Shown here piece by piece: positions 1-11,102 of a stretch of 64,000 nt of DNA; the first letter of the stretch is position 1, and every line of letters begins with the position of its first letter. This DNA is from Oryza sativa Japonica Group (taxonomy: Eukaryota > Streptophyta > Magnoliopsida > Poales > Poaceae), in the NCBI RefSeq assembly GCF_034140825.1, contig NC_089041.1, positions 26,983,501 through 27,047,500 of the forward strand, in the 5' to 3' direction. A program made the translations under genes and the position numbers. The notes under the pieces are model-generated. The model made no database searches and was not told where the DNA came from. It saw only the letters and a list, made by a program, of their open reading frames with translations.

Positions 1-94
1 CAAACAAACATGTCAACGAATGCAACTGGCTAAGAAAAACAAATTCGATTTGAATATGAACAATCCAAGACGAGATGGGAACACATGGCCATAC

Positions 95-804
95 TCGATG
101 AGCAATCGAACAAGGTGACGAATCTGCTTGGAGTTGTGCTTCCGGTAGCTGCTCACCGCCTTCCCAATCTCGGTAACCTGCAAAGACGAATCCGCATGAA
201 CACACTAGTCAACACATGAGCTTGGTTTGGCATGGCTGCGGCGGCGGCGGCGGCGGTCTCACCGTCAAGGTGTCCACCGTGAGCTCCAGCTGCTGCAGTC
301 GCCGGAGCAGCTCGAGCAACGTCGCCTCCGACTGCATCAACATGGCAGAACAGATTCAGTACGAGAAGTGGAGGATGGTGAGAGAGAGAGGAGGAGGAGG
401 AGGACCTTTTCTTGGTCGTTGAGGAGGATGGCCTTGATGCGCTCGGTCTCGGCGGCGACGGGGTCGTCGTCGCGGCGAGGGACGGCGCCGTCGTCGGTGA
501 TGACCTCGGCGCGGTCGGAGCTACAGAGGCTAGGGACGCTGGCGGCGCCCTCGGGGTGGAGGAGGAGCTGGGCCGTCGGCGCGTCGGCGGCGGCGGCGCC
601 GCCGCCCGCGGGGGGCCCCGCCGGCGGCGCGCCGGGGACCAGGTGCGCCGTGTAGAGGCGCTCGGCGATGGCGTCCCGCCTCGACCGGAGCGCGGCGGGG
701 TGGTCGGACGCCGCGACGGCGATGGCCGCGTCGATGGCGTCGAAGATGCTGTCCCCGGCGCCGCGGAAGAAGCCGAGCCAGTAATCCATCGACGGCGGCG
801 CCAT
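95..804 (-). CDS. MED26: Mediator complex subunit 26 (TFIIS N-terminal domain family), 5' exons, partial
   Basis: Three coding exons are visible on the minus strand: 804-406, 331-263 and 177-95; the gene continues off the left edge. Introns have GT/AG borders (405-332 and 262-178), and the third exon appears to end at a GT donor just below 95. The protein starts MAPPSMDYWLGFFRGAGDSI; a second ATG at 789 (MDYWLGFF) is the usual family start and is a good alternative. The joined exons give DQEK-SEATLLELLRRLQQLELTVDTLT-VTEIGKAVSSYRKHNSKQIRHL, the TFIIS N-terminal (LW) helical bundle of plant MED26. A poorly conserved Ala/Gly/Pro-rich stretch lies at about residues 55-85. The family bridges Mediator and elongation factors in the nucleus. 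Intron 1 is only 74 nt and GA/CT-rich. Family assignment is firm; which MED26 paralogue it is cannot be told from this part. Confidence 0.85.
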
Positions 805-1700
805 CGCCGGCCGATCGCCGCCGATCGATCCGCCGCCAAGAAACCACAGATTAATTTACGTTCTCTTTCGATTCGATTCGATTTGATTCTGTTCTTCCGT
901 TAAAAAAAAAAAAAACAAACCCCCAGAGAAACTCCTACAGATTGCCACTCTGCGACGCAAGAACTCGCCACGGATTCGTGGGCGGCATTACCATCTATCT
1001 ACTCAACGCACGCTGGATTGGAGACGCAACGCAACCAAAGTGAAGAAAGAAAGAAAAGGTTTTTCCTTTTCTTTTTCTTGGTGTTCCTGGGTGCGTGACT
1101 AAATTCTGATTGATCCCTCGTCTCGTCGTCCCCCCTACCCTGTGCGTGCCTATCTATCCCAATCCCTCTCGCTCACCACCACCACGCCGAGAGGTAGAGG
1201 AGAGAGAAAGAGAAAGAGGGGACACGCCAAATTGCCAACCGAGAGAGAGAGATTGTGGTGGTGGTGGTTGCGAACTTGCGATTGCTCGCAGATTACGAGC
1301 CGCAATCTCATCCTGCTTTGCTCCAGCCGATCAGCTGTATCACCTCCCGTGTGGCCGTAGCAATTTACCGTGCCGGTATGGGAATGTGTTTTTCTTACTT
1401 GCTCTAGCTATTTTTTTTAAGCGAATCGGTGAGCCGCTAATTTCATTGAATATAGAAAGAATAACTGTACAAAAGAAATAAGCTACACACGCACAAGATA
1501 GATCTTTTGGTTTAGACTAACTTGAAATTAAGCCAATCGCTGAGACTTCTCGCGCCGCCAAGGCCCATTGCTCTAACTTGAGCTTAGCCTACAAACGAAA
1601 TTGCTATGGGCACACACGGATTATTGGAGTTTGAACTGCTTGTGTTGTGGGGAAACCACTGGTGGAAGTGAGGGGAACTGTAGGGGAGAGAGGGAGAGAT
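805..1700. other. MED26 promoter/5' region and gene-free spacer
   Basis: AT/GC-mixed sequence upstream of MED26 with purine-rich tracts (A run at 902-914; GA-rich 1190-1255). Short open frames here (for example 1110-1481) have no family resemblance and are low complexity. I see no gene. Confidence 0.5.
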
Positions 1701-2475
1701 TGAGAAGGAACAATGTAGCTATGTAAATGGAATATATTTGCTTTACTTTCTCGTTAGTGCGTAACTTTACCACTTGTCGGAATCCGCTACATATCGGGTA
1801 TTGTTTTGGCTAGTTGCTGTCTGTGTTGCAAATTAGGAATTTTTGTTGAAAGAGAGTTAACGGTCGAAGATAGTCATTGATGATAAGTATAAGACGCTGG
1901 ATGTGTTTGATTGGTTTCTCATACTTGTCTTTTTCGTGATTAGTGATTGTACTATGGTAATTTCTCATTACCTGTTTGAGATAAAATCGAGAAGAAACGA
2001 TGTAGTTACATAAATAGAATATATTTGCTACTTTCTTCTTAGTGCACAACTTTACCACTTATCGGAATTTGCTACATATCGGCTATTACTTGGCTAGTTG
2101 TTGTCTCCGTAGCAAATTAGAAATTCACGTACTCAGTGAGTTATTTATCAGAGATAGTCATTGATGATAAGTATGAAGCGCTCGATTGATTTATCTTGCC
2201 TTTTTTATGGAGTAGTGATTGTAGTGTGATAACACCTTTTTGAGATATAAAAAAATTGATGTGCCTTTTACCACTTGTTGAAATTTGCTATATATCAGCT
2301 AATTAGTTGTTGTTCGTACACCAAATTAGCTAGGAATTATTGCTCTCGGAGAGTTACCGATCAATATTGATGATAATTAAGTATGAGATGTCAGGTGTGT
2401 TTGATTGATTTATCTTACTTACCGTTTTTATGGAGTAGTGATCGTATACTACGATGATTTCTCATCACCTTTCAG
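1701..2475. repeat. Diverged tandem triplication, unit about 220-290 bp
   Basis: Three head-to-tail copies start near 1701, 1988 and about 2241. Shared landmarks recur in order: ATGTAG(C/T)TA, GAATATATTTGCT, TTTACCACTTRTCGGAAT, GCTACATATCGG, GCTAGTTG(T/C)TGTC, AGAGTTA, ATTGATGATAAGTATGA and GAGTAGTGAT. The third copy lacks part of its 5' end. There is no open frame, and I do not recognise the family. Confidence 0.75.
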
Positions 2476-3468
2476 ATAAAATCTAGTAAGTCTTTTTAAA
2501 GAGAAAAAAGAACTTGTGGTGTGTGATCAAATGGCGTCTAAACATTCAAGACAAATCCTTTTCTACACAATAAGTTACATATGCTATTGGTTCCCGCCAA
2601 CATTTCAATACTAGATTATTTGTCTCTAATTTGTGAAAAGGAATCTACTGAAAAAGAAAATAACAGGTGAGAGAGCACATGTATTATTTTAGTGGAGCTA
2701 ATTCATTTCATAACAATTTCAATGTCCATTCTCGCATAAATGCGGCATTTAATTTCGTATATTTGGAGAGGAATAAATCATGATCGAGTTGGTTAGGATC
2801 AGAGGACGTTAATATCATCCAATTTTAGTTGGTCCAGTTTGTACGAGGGACCACCGTTTGCCGAACAGCAAACAAGTTCAATTATACTTGTAGTATATTC
2901 CAACTGCAAAATGTACTATTATTTTTTTTTGCGGGGATGCAAAATGTACTATTAGTAGTACGATAATTAGGATTAATACCACCGTGAATATCTTTGCATA
3001 TATACATGGACTTGGTTAGTTTTTTTTTTCATGCGGTTTGACTTCGTGCATCTTCTGCTCAACACACAGTAATGGACGCCTAAGGTTAAAAAAGATCTGT
3101 AGAAGCAGTCTGTCAAACATGACATCCAACTATCCGAGAAGCAAAGCAATGCTAGTACTCTGCTTTGACCAAAAGAAAAAAGAAAACGAAATAGTGACCA
3201 TTGATCAAGGCAAAACCAGATGCAAAAATGCTGGAATACCAGTACAGCATATTTCAGTACTATATTATTATACTTCATCCATTTTAAAATATACTAATAC
3301 AATTAAACAATATCGAGTGTAATGAATTTATATTCGTTGCAGTAATAGTTTAGTGTCTAAATATGGTGTTAGATAGGAGTAATTAGGAGTGGTAGTACAG
3401 TGCTGTATAAATTGATCTTTTTACAGGGAAACGAACCACTGCATGAAAAAGTGGGAGGAGGCCGATTA
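2476..3468. other. Gene-free AT-rich spacer
   Basis: No supported gene. Contains poly-T runs (around 2925 and 3020) and a degraded MITE-like end near 3270 (CTTCATCCATTTTAAAATAT). Open frames of about 100 codons at 2973-3322 on both strands resemble no family. Confidence 0.4.
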
Positions 3469-3712
3469 GAGCAGGTACAATAACAGGCTATAAGCCAGCT
3501 GCAAATATATTTTAAGGAGATAACTGAGGAGAGAGAAGGGTAGTGGGCTACAGATTTGTAGCCAGCTGTAGCACGAACTCCAAGACGCAGTGTGTGTATG
3601 ATAGGTGGGACCATATATTAATAGTGTAGTATGTAACTATTGTATAAATGAGCTATTAGATTGGCTATAGATGAATTGGAGCTGGTAGTGGGCTATACTA
3701 TTGAACTTGCTC
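3469..3712. mobile_element. Tourist-like MITE (GAGCAAGTTCAATAG family), TSD TTA
   Basis: Inverted ends GAGCAGGTACAATAACAG and (reverse complement of the right end) GAGCAAGTTCAATAGTATAG. Both sides are flanked by TTA, the target duplication of PIF/Harbinger elements. Internal landmark: GGTGGGACCATATATTAATA. Related copies lie at 5886-6127 and 10558-11102. Confidence 0.8.
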
Positions 3713-4277
3713 TTATGGCGAGGAGTTATTACTGCTGCCGGTTGTCAAATTTGGGCCTTTTCTAGGTTGACTGACCGCTAGCAGCTACTCCTACTCCCTA
3801 CTACTGGTCAGCTCACGCCGTGAACCCAACCAACCTGACGTCACCCCCCGTGCCACCGCCACTGCCACCTCCATCCCCACGTCAGAGCAGTGGGCCACTC
3901 GCTGCAGCCTTTTGGTTGGACGGCCGCCGGCCCAAGCCCAAACAAACCCCCGCGCGCCGCGCGACGGCGCGGAGTGGCGGTGGCGGTGGGTTTTTTTTCG
4001 CCGGGGGGAGCAAACCGCAGCAACCCACATGTCCGTCTCGCTCGCCGCCTCGCGCTCGCGCACGCGCACGCGTACGCGTAGGGCTCCATCGGCTACGCGC
4101 TGCTGCTGTGCTGTGGTGTGCTGTGGCAGACTGGGTCGAGGTCGGCGGATGCGCGTGCGCGTGCGTGTGATTCTTGTGACGGTGCGATGGATGGGGTCAG
4201 GTCAACACAGGGGACGCGTGTACGGGAGAGTCTCGGCCAGGCAGGCTAGGCTGCCAGGTGTTCCGTGTCTTCCCGCC
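3713..4277. other. GC-rich gene-free segment with alternating CG/CA tract
   Basis: GC-rich island without a supported gene. 4048-4080 and 4150-4172 are runs of alternating purine-pyrimidine (GCGCACGCGCACGCGTACGC and similar). Overlapping open frames on both strands are composition artefacts. It could be the remnant promoter or CpG island of a lost gene; nothing shows this directly. Confidence 0.4.
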
Positions 4278-4865
4278 TATAGATGGCAATGTACCCATAA
4301 CCCGAGACCCGACGGGTTTTTACTCTATTAGGAGCCAATCATGTTCTAACTCTTATACCCATGGGTCTACTAACGGGTGGGTATGGGTCTGTTTTTTACC
4401 CACCCGTACCCACCAACCCGTTGGTAGAAAAAACCCGTTGATTGAATCTAAAACTATTAGTATTATAACTCTCAACGACTACTAAATCATAGCATAAAAC
4501 TCCTTTCACATCTTAAAGCATTGCTTAGTCTAGTTATATGAAATTATTATTTGATTTCTTGATTATGTAATATGGTTGTATAATTTTTTTACTCGCCTTT
4601 GAACACTAATATTAATAGCATTGTTGCTAGAGAAAATATTGATAGTTTACAGCTCTAATATGGCTAATTATAGTACAAAACTATAAATATTACAAGTCAA
4701 TTATATGGGTATGGGTACCCGTTGGATACCCGTTACCCGCATGGGTATGGGTATGAGGACAGTTTTGTACCCGCGACGGGTGTGGGTATTTAAGTGGGAG
4801 TATTTAGACATCGTGGGTGTGGGTATGGGGCAAGAGAACCCGATGTGTCGGGTGGGTGGAGTGTG
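4278..4865. mobile_element. hAT-like non-autonomous repeat with GGGTACCC-rich ends
   Basis: Begins TATAGATGGCAATGTACCC, resembling hAT termini (TAGRGATGGCAA). Both ends are packed with ACCCGT / GGGTATGGGT subterminal motifs (4290-4440 and 4700-4860) around an AT-rich core. The right terminus is not clean; it is abutted by the Stowaway-like MITE at 4868. Confidence 0.55.
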
Positions 4866-4867
4866 TA

Positions 4868-5108
4868 CTCCCTCCGTCCCAAAAAAAAAAGACAAACCCT
4901 GGTTTCCGTGTCCAACGTTTGACCGTCCGTCTTATTTGAAAAATCAATGAAAAAAATTAAAAAGACAAGTCACGCACAAAGTATTAATCATGTTTTATCA
5001 TCTAACAACAATAAAAATACGAATTATAAAAAATCTCATATAAGACGAATAGTTAAAGTTGGACACGAAAATTCAGGGTTTGTCTTTTTTTTTTTGAGAC
5101 GGAGGAAA
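4868..5108. mobile_element. Stowaway-like MITE, TSD TA
   Basis: TIR CTCCCTCCGTCCCAAAAA at the left and its degraded complement TTTTTGAGACGGAGGAAA at the right, flanked by TA on both sides. The inner arms (GACCGTCCGTCTTATTTGAA and ATAAGACGAATAGTTAAAG) pair as a hairpin. Confidence 0.85.
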
Positions 5109-5396
5109 TATGTATCTACCAGTTTCATCAAGCCCCACGAATCTCGGAGTCGCGTTGCGTTGCACAACGGAGCACCACGAGGCAAATACTGTAGGCTACT
5201 ACTACCTGCCCAGGAAAGAGTTGTGGCTAGAGAAAGAGTTTGTACTCAAAGTCTGAAAGGCCACATCGAAGGTTGGAATAATGGAGAAAGAGTTGTGACC
5301 AGAGAAGAATAATGGAGAGTGCCAAATATATACTATACTGAAAGGCCACATTACGATGCTAAACTGCTCAGGTGACTCGCTGACAGTAGTACTTAG

Positions 5397-5659
5397 GACA
5401 CCTACAATGGTTATATATAGGCTCTCTACGAGAGATATATGTCAGCATATTTTCCTACTTGGAAGAGATTAAATGAAGAGAGAGAGCAAAGCTATCTACT
5501 AACCTGGAGATAGTCTATAGAGAAAAACGAGGCAATGGATTAGAGAGCTATAGATACCCATGTAGACATACTATTGAAGTGGTTTACTATTAATCTAGTA
5601 TATTGCTGAGATGTACATGTTTTTATAGATAATACCTTACTTTACCATTGCGGGTGCTC
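5397..5659. mobile_element. Tourist-like MITE, TSD TTA
   Basis: TIRs GGACACCTACAATGGT and (reverse complement) GAGCACCCGCAATGGT, flanked by TTA on both sides. AT-rich interior with GAGAGAGAGC and ATAGAGAGC motifs. Confidence 0.75.
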
Positions 5660-5885
5660 TTAGTACTACTAATATGCAATTTATTGTGCTTGCACTTAGA
5701 GAGTAAGTTATTCCTGCAGGGGACGGGGCATTGCTTATCTTGCCAAGGAAAACAAAACATGCATGGAACACGTTAACAAAATGGACCAACCGAAGGACAT
5801 GCGTGCGTGTCGCCCACGTGGTTTCGATGGGACCATCTCTTTCGGTGGAGAAGAAAGCCTAGTACAGTAGTACTAGTTCTTCTAA

Positions 5886-6127
5886 GTGCAAGTTTAATAG
5901 TATATCCAACTACTAGCTTCAAATCATCTATAGCCAATGTAATAGCCAATTCGTACAATAGTTGCTTACTATACTATTAATACCTGGTCCTACCTGTCAT
6001 ACACACATTACGTCTTAAAGTCCGTACTGCAACTAGCTATAGATCTATAGCCCGCTACTTTTCTCTCTCTTTCTTTACTTCTTTAAAATATGTTTATAGC
6101 TGGCTTATAGCCTGCTATTATCTACTC
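5886..6127. mobile_element. Tourist-like MITE, second copy of the 3469 family, TSD TAA
   Basis: Inverse orientation relative to 3469-3712. Ends are GTGCAAGTTTAATAGTATA and (reverse complement) GAGTAGATAATAGCAGGC; flanks are TAA/TAA. Confidence 0.75.
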
Positions 6128-6598
6128 TAACACTACTATTCATTATTTGCTCCGCACGAGTACGGCTACACTAGTGTATTCGTGGAATCCGCTACTCCTA
6201 CGTACCACTGAGCGTGTGATCCGCCGCCGTTTACGCCCAACGGTTCGTTACGCTTTACTACGGAGTATAAACAAAACACAATGAACCACAGTTGCTGAGC
6301 TGCTGCGTTCCGTGTACTGCTACTACTGGTCTGCAGTTTTCAGTTTTTCTTTTATAGGGTTTGCAGTTGTAGTTAGTTGAGCTCTTGAGCGACACTGAAT
6401 TTGTCAATCTTTGACTAAATTTTGCTTACATTATAAAACGGAAATCATATCCTCTAACATTAAACAGTAATATTAAAAAAACATTAAACAATAATATTGT
6501 AAGCTGATTTTGTGTCGTTATAAATATAGCAATGTCCCCCATTCCCTGAAACGACGCCCCGCCCCGGGGATGGAAGAGGCTTCTCTGACATAAAGTTA
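6128..6598. other. Gene-free spacer
   Basis: No gene or structured repeat recognised between the two Tourist-like MITEs. Confidence 0.4.
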
Positions 6599-6811
6599 GG
6601 GCCTGTTTAGCACAGCTCCAGCTTCACCTCTCCTAGAGCTAGAGCTCAGCCAAATAGTTTCAGCTCCACTAAAACTGGGAGTGGAGCTGGGTGAAGCTCT
6701 CTCACAAAATGTACTAGAGTTGTGGAGCTGGGTTTAGGCAGCTCCACAACTCCACTCTAAATTTAACTCTTAAAATTATATTTAGGAGTTGGAACTGTAC
6801 CAAACAGACCC
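6599..6811. mobile_element. Tourist-like MITE, TSD TTA
   Basis: Left end GGGCCTGTTTAGCACAGCTC, right end CCAAACAGACCC, flanked by TTA on both sides. The interior is rich in GGAGCTG / CAGCTCC inverted motifs. Confidence 0.8.
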
Positions 6812-6814
6812 TTA

Positions 6815-7400
6815 GAGAAAAGTGGGGCTCTTTCACTTTACGTTAGAGGAGCTCCGTCCCCGGGGACATGGACGGTTGGATGCGGTTTTGCCGCCAATCT
6901 CCTCGCGCTGCATGACCAAAGCTTCGGCGGCGGAAACGCCCACGGCGCGGCTCGGCTCGGCTCTGCGGAAACCGGGAAAACTTTCGGTGTTATCAAGGGC
7001 AAAGATGCCGGTGGAATCTTAGCCCGTGGCGGTGGCGTGAGTGTGACCAGGAAGAGAGAGAATAATCACGATGCGAATGCGATTGGGCGTGGACGAGCCG
7101 GAGCCGTGTGTCCATGGGCTCGATTCTTCTATTCAAGGCTTTATATGGGCCTTATCGAAGCGGGGACCCAGAGAGAAATTAGGAGTATCATGGGCCGAGA
7201 GCCCGACAGAGCAATGGGCTGGGCCCTTTCGTACTGTAGATTTAACTTAAAAATTAGGAGTGTGAGTCTGGACGCAAGTTCTTTTCTTTTTTTTCCTTTT
7301 TGCAACTTGGAATTTTCGATGTGTAGACTAGTAGTGGTACGCACTTGTAATAGAGTGGGTTCCCTCTGAAATCAAGGTTTACAAAGTTACCAGTATTATA
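6815..7400. other. GC-rich gene-free segment
   Basis: 6840-7130 is GC-rich (GGCGGCGG, GGCTCGGCTCGGCTC) with two short plus-strand open frames that resemble no family. Site-II-like TGGGCC/GGGCCC motifs occur at 7127-7230. No supported gene. Confidence 0.35.
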
Positions 7401-7606
7401 GTGCTTCCTCCGTTTTACAATGTAAGTTATTCTAGCATTTTCCACTATTATAGTACTTCCTCCGTTTCACAATATAAGTCACTCTAGCATTTCTCACATT
7501 CATATTGATGTCAATGAATCTAGATAAATATATATGTCTAGATTCATTAACATCAATATAAATATAGGAAATGCTAGAATGATTTACATTGTGAAATGGA
7601 GGGAGT
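7401..7606. mobile_element. Stowaway-like MITE with duplicated left end
   Basis: A complete element at about 7453-7606 (CTTCCTCCGTTTCACAATAT to GTGAAATGGAGGGAG) is preceded by a second, partial left arm at 7401-7446 (CTTCCTCCGTTTTACAATG). The interior is a long hairpin around TGAATCTAGATAAATATATA. Confidence 0.75.
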
Positions 7607-8127
7607 ACTACACAAACGACGCAAGAACCCAGCCAGTGTTGAAACCTGCTCATCTGGGGAACTCAAGCACATGGTCTCTACCACAAAGCTCTAATTTTTC
7701 TCTTGTCATTTTGTCATTGTTTTGTCTTTACGGTTAGATCAATAGTGGTCCTTGGGTTAGGATGATATAAAGCTTGTCTGCTCTTATTCTGACCATTGGT
7801 GCTACTGCTATCCTGCATCAGGTTTCCTTCCAACTCCCCCCTCTCTCTGAAGCTCTGGGACTTTGGATTGCTAACAGATTGCAGATATGTAGCAGTAAAA
7901 ATGCAGTATAGTTGTATTGGACAAATTAGGAGTACACATGGTAGGACATAGAGAATACTGGTTCAGAAAAAAAAAACACTCTGCACGGCATTACCGATTA
8001 TCATGTACCGATTGTCAATTATGGCACTATAATGGAGAATACTGGTTCAGAACACCTGCAAAGGTACTACAACTACTGTACGTCTGTCACATGGATCACC
8101 CCTCAGGTGAAAACTGAAAACCATCTT
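7607..8127. other. Gene-free spacer
   Basis: No supported gene. Contains the direct repeat GAGAATACTGGTTCAGAA at about 7950 and 8035. Confidence 0.35.
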
Positions 8128-8137
8128 GGTACTACAC

Positions 8138-9519
8138 TGTGGATTTTTCACATTTTGGTCCTTTTGAAAAACTTATTTCGCAAATAGACCCCTAGAAAAA
8201 CTTATCCCAAAAATGGTCCTTTTTGGGACGCCAGAGTGGCTGGCGCCGTCGTCCAACAGGATGGCGCCAGCCTCTCTGGCGCCGTCCCCTTGCCGATGTG
8301 GCGGGGCGATGCTGAGGTGGCTAGGGAGTGCGCCAGAGTGGCTGGCGCCCCCCCCCCCCGAAATTTTTTATTTTTGTTTTATTTGTTTGATATTTTTTTC
8401 ACGCTTAGGGACACACAAAAACCAACCATAGAAAAATTGAACTCAAATGGACGTAATATGTGACCTGTAGAATTTTTCCTCTCCTCTCCTCTCTCTCCGA
8501 ACTAGTGCAAAGGAGAGATGTGCAACTTTTTTATTTTTATTTTATTTTTTTGATATTTTTTTCACACTTAGGAACTCACAGGAATCAACCATGTAAAAAA
8601 TAAACTCAAACGGACGAAATATGTGGCATGTGGAATTTTCCAAAGTTCTACCGAAAAACTTCTCTCCTCGAAAACACAATCTTGCAAGCGGAATTTGGAG
8701 GTTTTAATATCGCCGAACCCAGCAAAGCTGGGAAGAATCGGATGTAACATTTTCTGTAGATGTCCGTGCATATATTATTTGCCTGATTCTGAGTGCGTAT
8801 GAGAAAGTTACGCCTATTTTAATAGATAACATATTTTGTCCGTTTCGGTAGAGTTTTGGAAAATTCTACAAGTCACATATTTTATCCGTTTGAGTTTATT
8901 TTTTATACGGTTGGTTCCTATGTTCTCCTAAGTGTGAAAAAAATATCAAAAAAATGAAATAAAAATAAAAAAAATTGCATCTCTATGTACTGTTTAACTT
9001 ATATATGTCATTTCATGTGGTTATATTTTGAATTAGATTAAGTAATTTCATATAGTGGTAGAGTGCATTATGTTTAACATGCTGATCAAAGAGTTTTACT
9101 AAAGGAATTATGGTCTAATTTTAGTGAAGGTGCAAAGTAGACTAAGTGGTATGCTAGCTATTTTCAGACTTAGTTAAGTGGTAGTTCGAGTTTAAATTTT
9201 TTTTGTGGTTGGTTGTATCGTGATCCTAAGTGTGAAAAAACATCCGAAAAAATAAAATAAAAATGACACCGTTGCAACTCTATATAGAGAAACAGGAATG
9301 GAGGCGGCGGCGCCAGCATGGCTGGCGCCCTCCTCCTGCCACGTCGGTTCGCGTGCGCCACGGTGGCAGGAGGACGGCGCCATCCTCTCTGGCGCCGTCC
9401 TGTTGGATGACGGCGCCAGCCACTCTGGCGTCCAAAAAAGGATCATTTCTGGGATAAGTTTTTTCAGGGGTCTATTTGCGAAATAAGTTTTTCAAAAGGA
9501 CCAAAATGTGAAAAATCCA
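8138..9519. mobile_element. Mutator-like foldback element, 1382 bp, TSD GGTACTACAC
   Basis: A perfect 10-bp duplication, GGTACTACAC, stands at 8128-8137 and 9520-9529. Inside it are long inverted ends of about 300 bp: 8138-8440 reads GGATTTTTCACATTTTGGTC onward through CTGGCGCC-rich sequence, and 9192-9519 is its reverse complement. A second inverted pair (about 8535-8660 and 8855-8985), related to the inner part of the ends (TGATATTTTTTTCACRCTTAGG), forms an inner palindrome. There is no transposase frame. A 9-11 bp TSD and long TIRs fit a non-autonomous MULE. Confidence 0.85.
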
Positions 9520-9532
9520 GGTACTACACTTG

Positions 9533-9676
9533 GGCTGTGTTTAGTTTACATCAAAATTAGAAGTTTGGTTGAAATTGGAACGATGTGACGAAAAAGTTGG
9601 AAGTTTGTGTGTAGGAAAGTTTTGATGTGATAGAAAAGTTGGAAGTTTGAAAAATTATTTTGGAACTAAACACGGC
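9533..9676. mobile_element. Tourist-like MITE (GGCTGTGTTTAGTT)
   Basis: Ends GGCTGTGTTTAGTT and AACTAAACACGGC; interior repeats of GTTGGAAGTTTG. It abuts the right target duplication of the foldback element. Relatives lie at 33982-34118 and 57533-57671. Confidence 0.7.
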
Positions 9677-10557
9677 GTTGATAGATTCAGAATTTATCCT
9701 TTCACCTTCTTTTGTCCCACATTGATCTGCCTTCGTTGCCATTATTTATGTACTACCAATGTTGGAGTACATGATTGCTTCAAGTTGAAGTGTTGAACTC
9801 AGCTCAGCCAGAAAGATACAGAACCTGAATCACCAAATACTCCAATGTTGGAGTATGTTATTGGAACTTATGATTGTTATCAGTTCAGGACATCGTAGAT
9901 AATGGACACCCATGACTTCTCTTCAATGGATAATCATCCTCTTCTTAAATCCACGGCCATTTATGCATGATTGCAGACATGACAAGGATTCTTTTTTTTT
10001 TTGAAGACACATGACAAAGATTGCTCCTTGATTATTCGACTTGAGTCGTAACATGGCTAATCAGCTACTGTACTAGCTAGAGATGTACTCCTCGATGCTT
10101 GTCCAGTTTCATCTCTAGAATTATATTTTAGGGGACAAAGAGAGGATATGCTCGTAGATTATAATATTATTGGTAGAAAGCAACTGAAGCATTTTATAGT
10201 GATTGGCTACTCTAGTATAGCTAGTAGTAATTGTATGTCTTGTGTCGAAGAAATGCGTGGTCGCTGTTATGGTGTGACATGGATCGATCGATCGATCGAT
10301 CGGATCAACACCAGCAGCTGGCGATTGGCGAGCATGGCGGCTTCATGACCCCGGCGTTTGGATTTATCAACAACACATGGTTAATTTCTAAAGAGATATT
10401 GTTCATTTACTCTTAAGCTAAATCTATAAGATGTAGTTAAAATTTAAATTTTAAAACTGATTTGATGGTTTTTTAATTATAGTTTTATTTCTTTTAATAA
10501 GTGTTATAGCTTATAATCGAGTGCAGGCGAAGCGATTGGGCTAGCACGGCATTCTCA
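9677..10557. other. Gene-free spacer with a short (GATC)n tract
   Basis: No supported gene. A GATC microsatellite of about five units lies at 10282-10302. Confidence 0.4.
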
Positions 10558-10579
10558 GAGCGAGTACAATAGCATGATA

Positions 10580-10812
10580 CTTCCTCCGTTTCAAAATGTT
10601 TGACACCATTGACTTTTTAGTACGTGTTTGACCATTCGTCTTATTCAAAAAATTTAAGTAATTATTTATTCTTTTCATATCATTTGATTCATTGTTAAAT
10701 ATGCTTTCATGTACACATATAGTTTTATATATTTCATAATTTTTTTAATAAGACGAACGGTCAAACATGTGCTAAAAAGTCAACGGTGTCAAACATTTTG
10801 AAACGGAGGGAG
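10580..10812. mobile_element. Stowaway-like MITE nested in a Tourist-like MITE, TSD TA
   Basis: Ends CTTCCTCCGTTTCAAAATGT and ACATTTTGAAACGGAGGGAG with TA on both sides. The long near-palindromic arms share GTTTGACCATTCGTCTTATT. Confidence 0.9.
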
Positions 10813-10935
10813 TAAAGTCAGTTGTAAGCACATGTGGAGTAGAGAAGAGAAGAAAGAAGGAAAGCGATCTACAGATTTATAGCCAACTGCACAACAAACT
10901 CCAATACGTTGTGTGTATGAGAGACGTGACCATAT

Positions 10936-11000
10936 TTTTTTTTGATCAAGGGCTGCGCCCCTATTCCGTTACTAGAAATGAGCAGAGCTAAAAGGTTCGA
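10936..11000 (-). mobile_element. Short 3' fragment of a LINE-like retroelement
   Basis: On the minus strand this 65-bp insert ends CTTGATCAAAAAAAAA, i.e. a tailed 3' end. It is flanked by GACGTGACCATAT (10923-10935) and GGCGTGACCATAT (11001-11013), a 13-bp target duplication with one mismatch. The length fits a severely 5'-truncated L1-type or SINE insertion. Confidence 0.6.
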
Positions 11001-11102
11001 GGCGTGACCATATATTAATGGTTTATAGATAATATAAACAAACTATTAAATTAGATATAGATAATTTAAAGTCAGTAGTTGACTATACTATTAAACTTGC
11101 TC

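Larger units (their letters stand above)
10558..11102. mobile_element. Tourist-like MITE (3469 family) carrying two nested insertions
   Basis: The outer ends are GAGCGAGTACAATAGCA (left) and ACTATTAAACTTGCTC (right, followed by TTA). The element is split by a Stowaway-like MITE at 10580-10812 and by a short poly(A)-tailed retro-fragment at 10936-11000. Shared interior motifs (GTGACCATATATTAATGGTT) tie it to 3469-3712. Confidence 0.75.

Noticed and set aside
3820-4331. Overlapping open frames in the GC-rich island
   Set aside because: Composition artefacts on both strands (Pro/Arg/Ala runs), with no start context, splice pattern or family resemblance.
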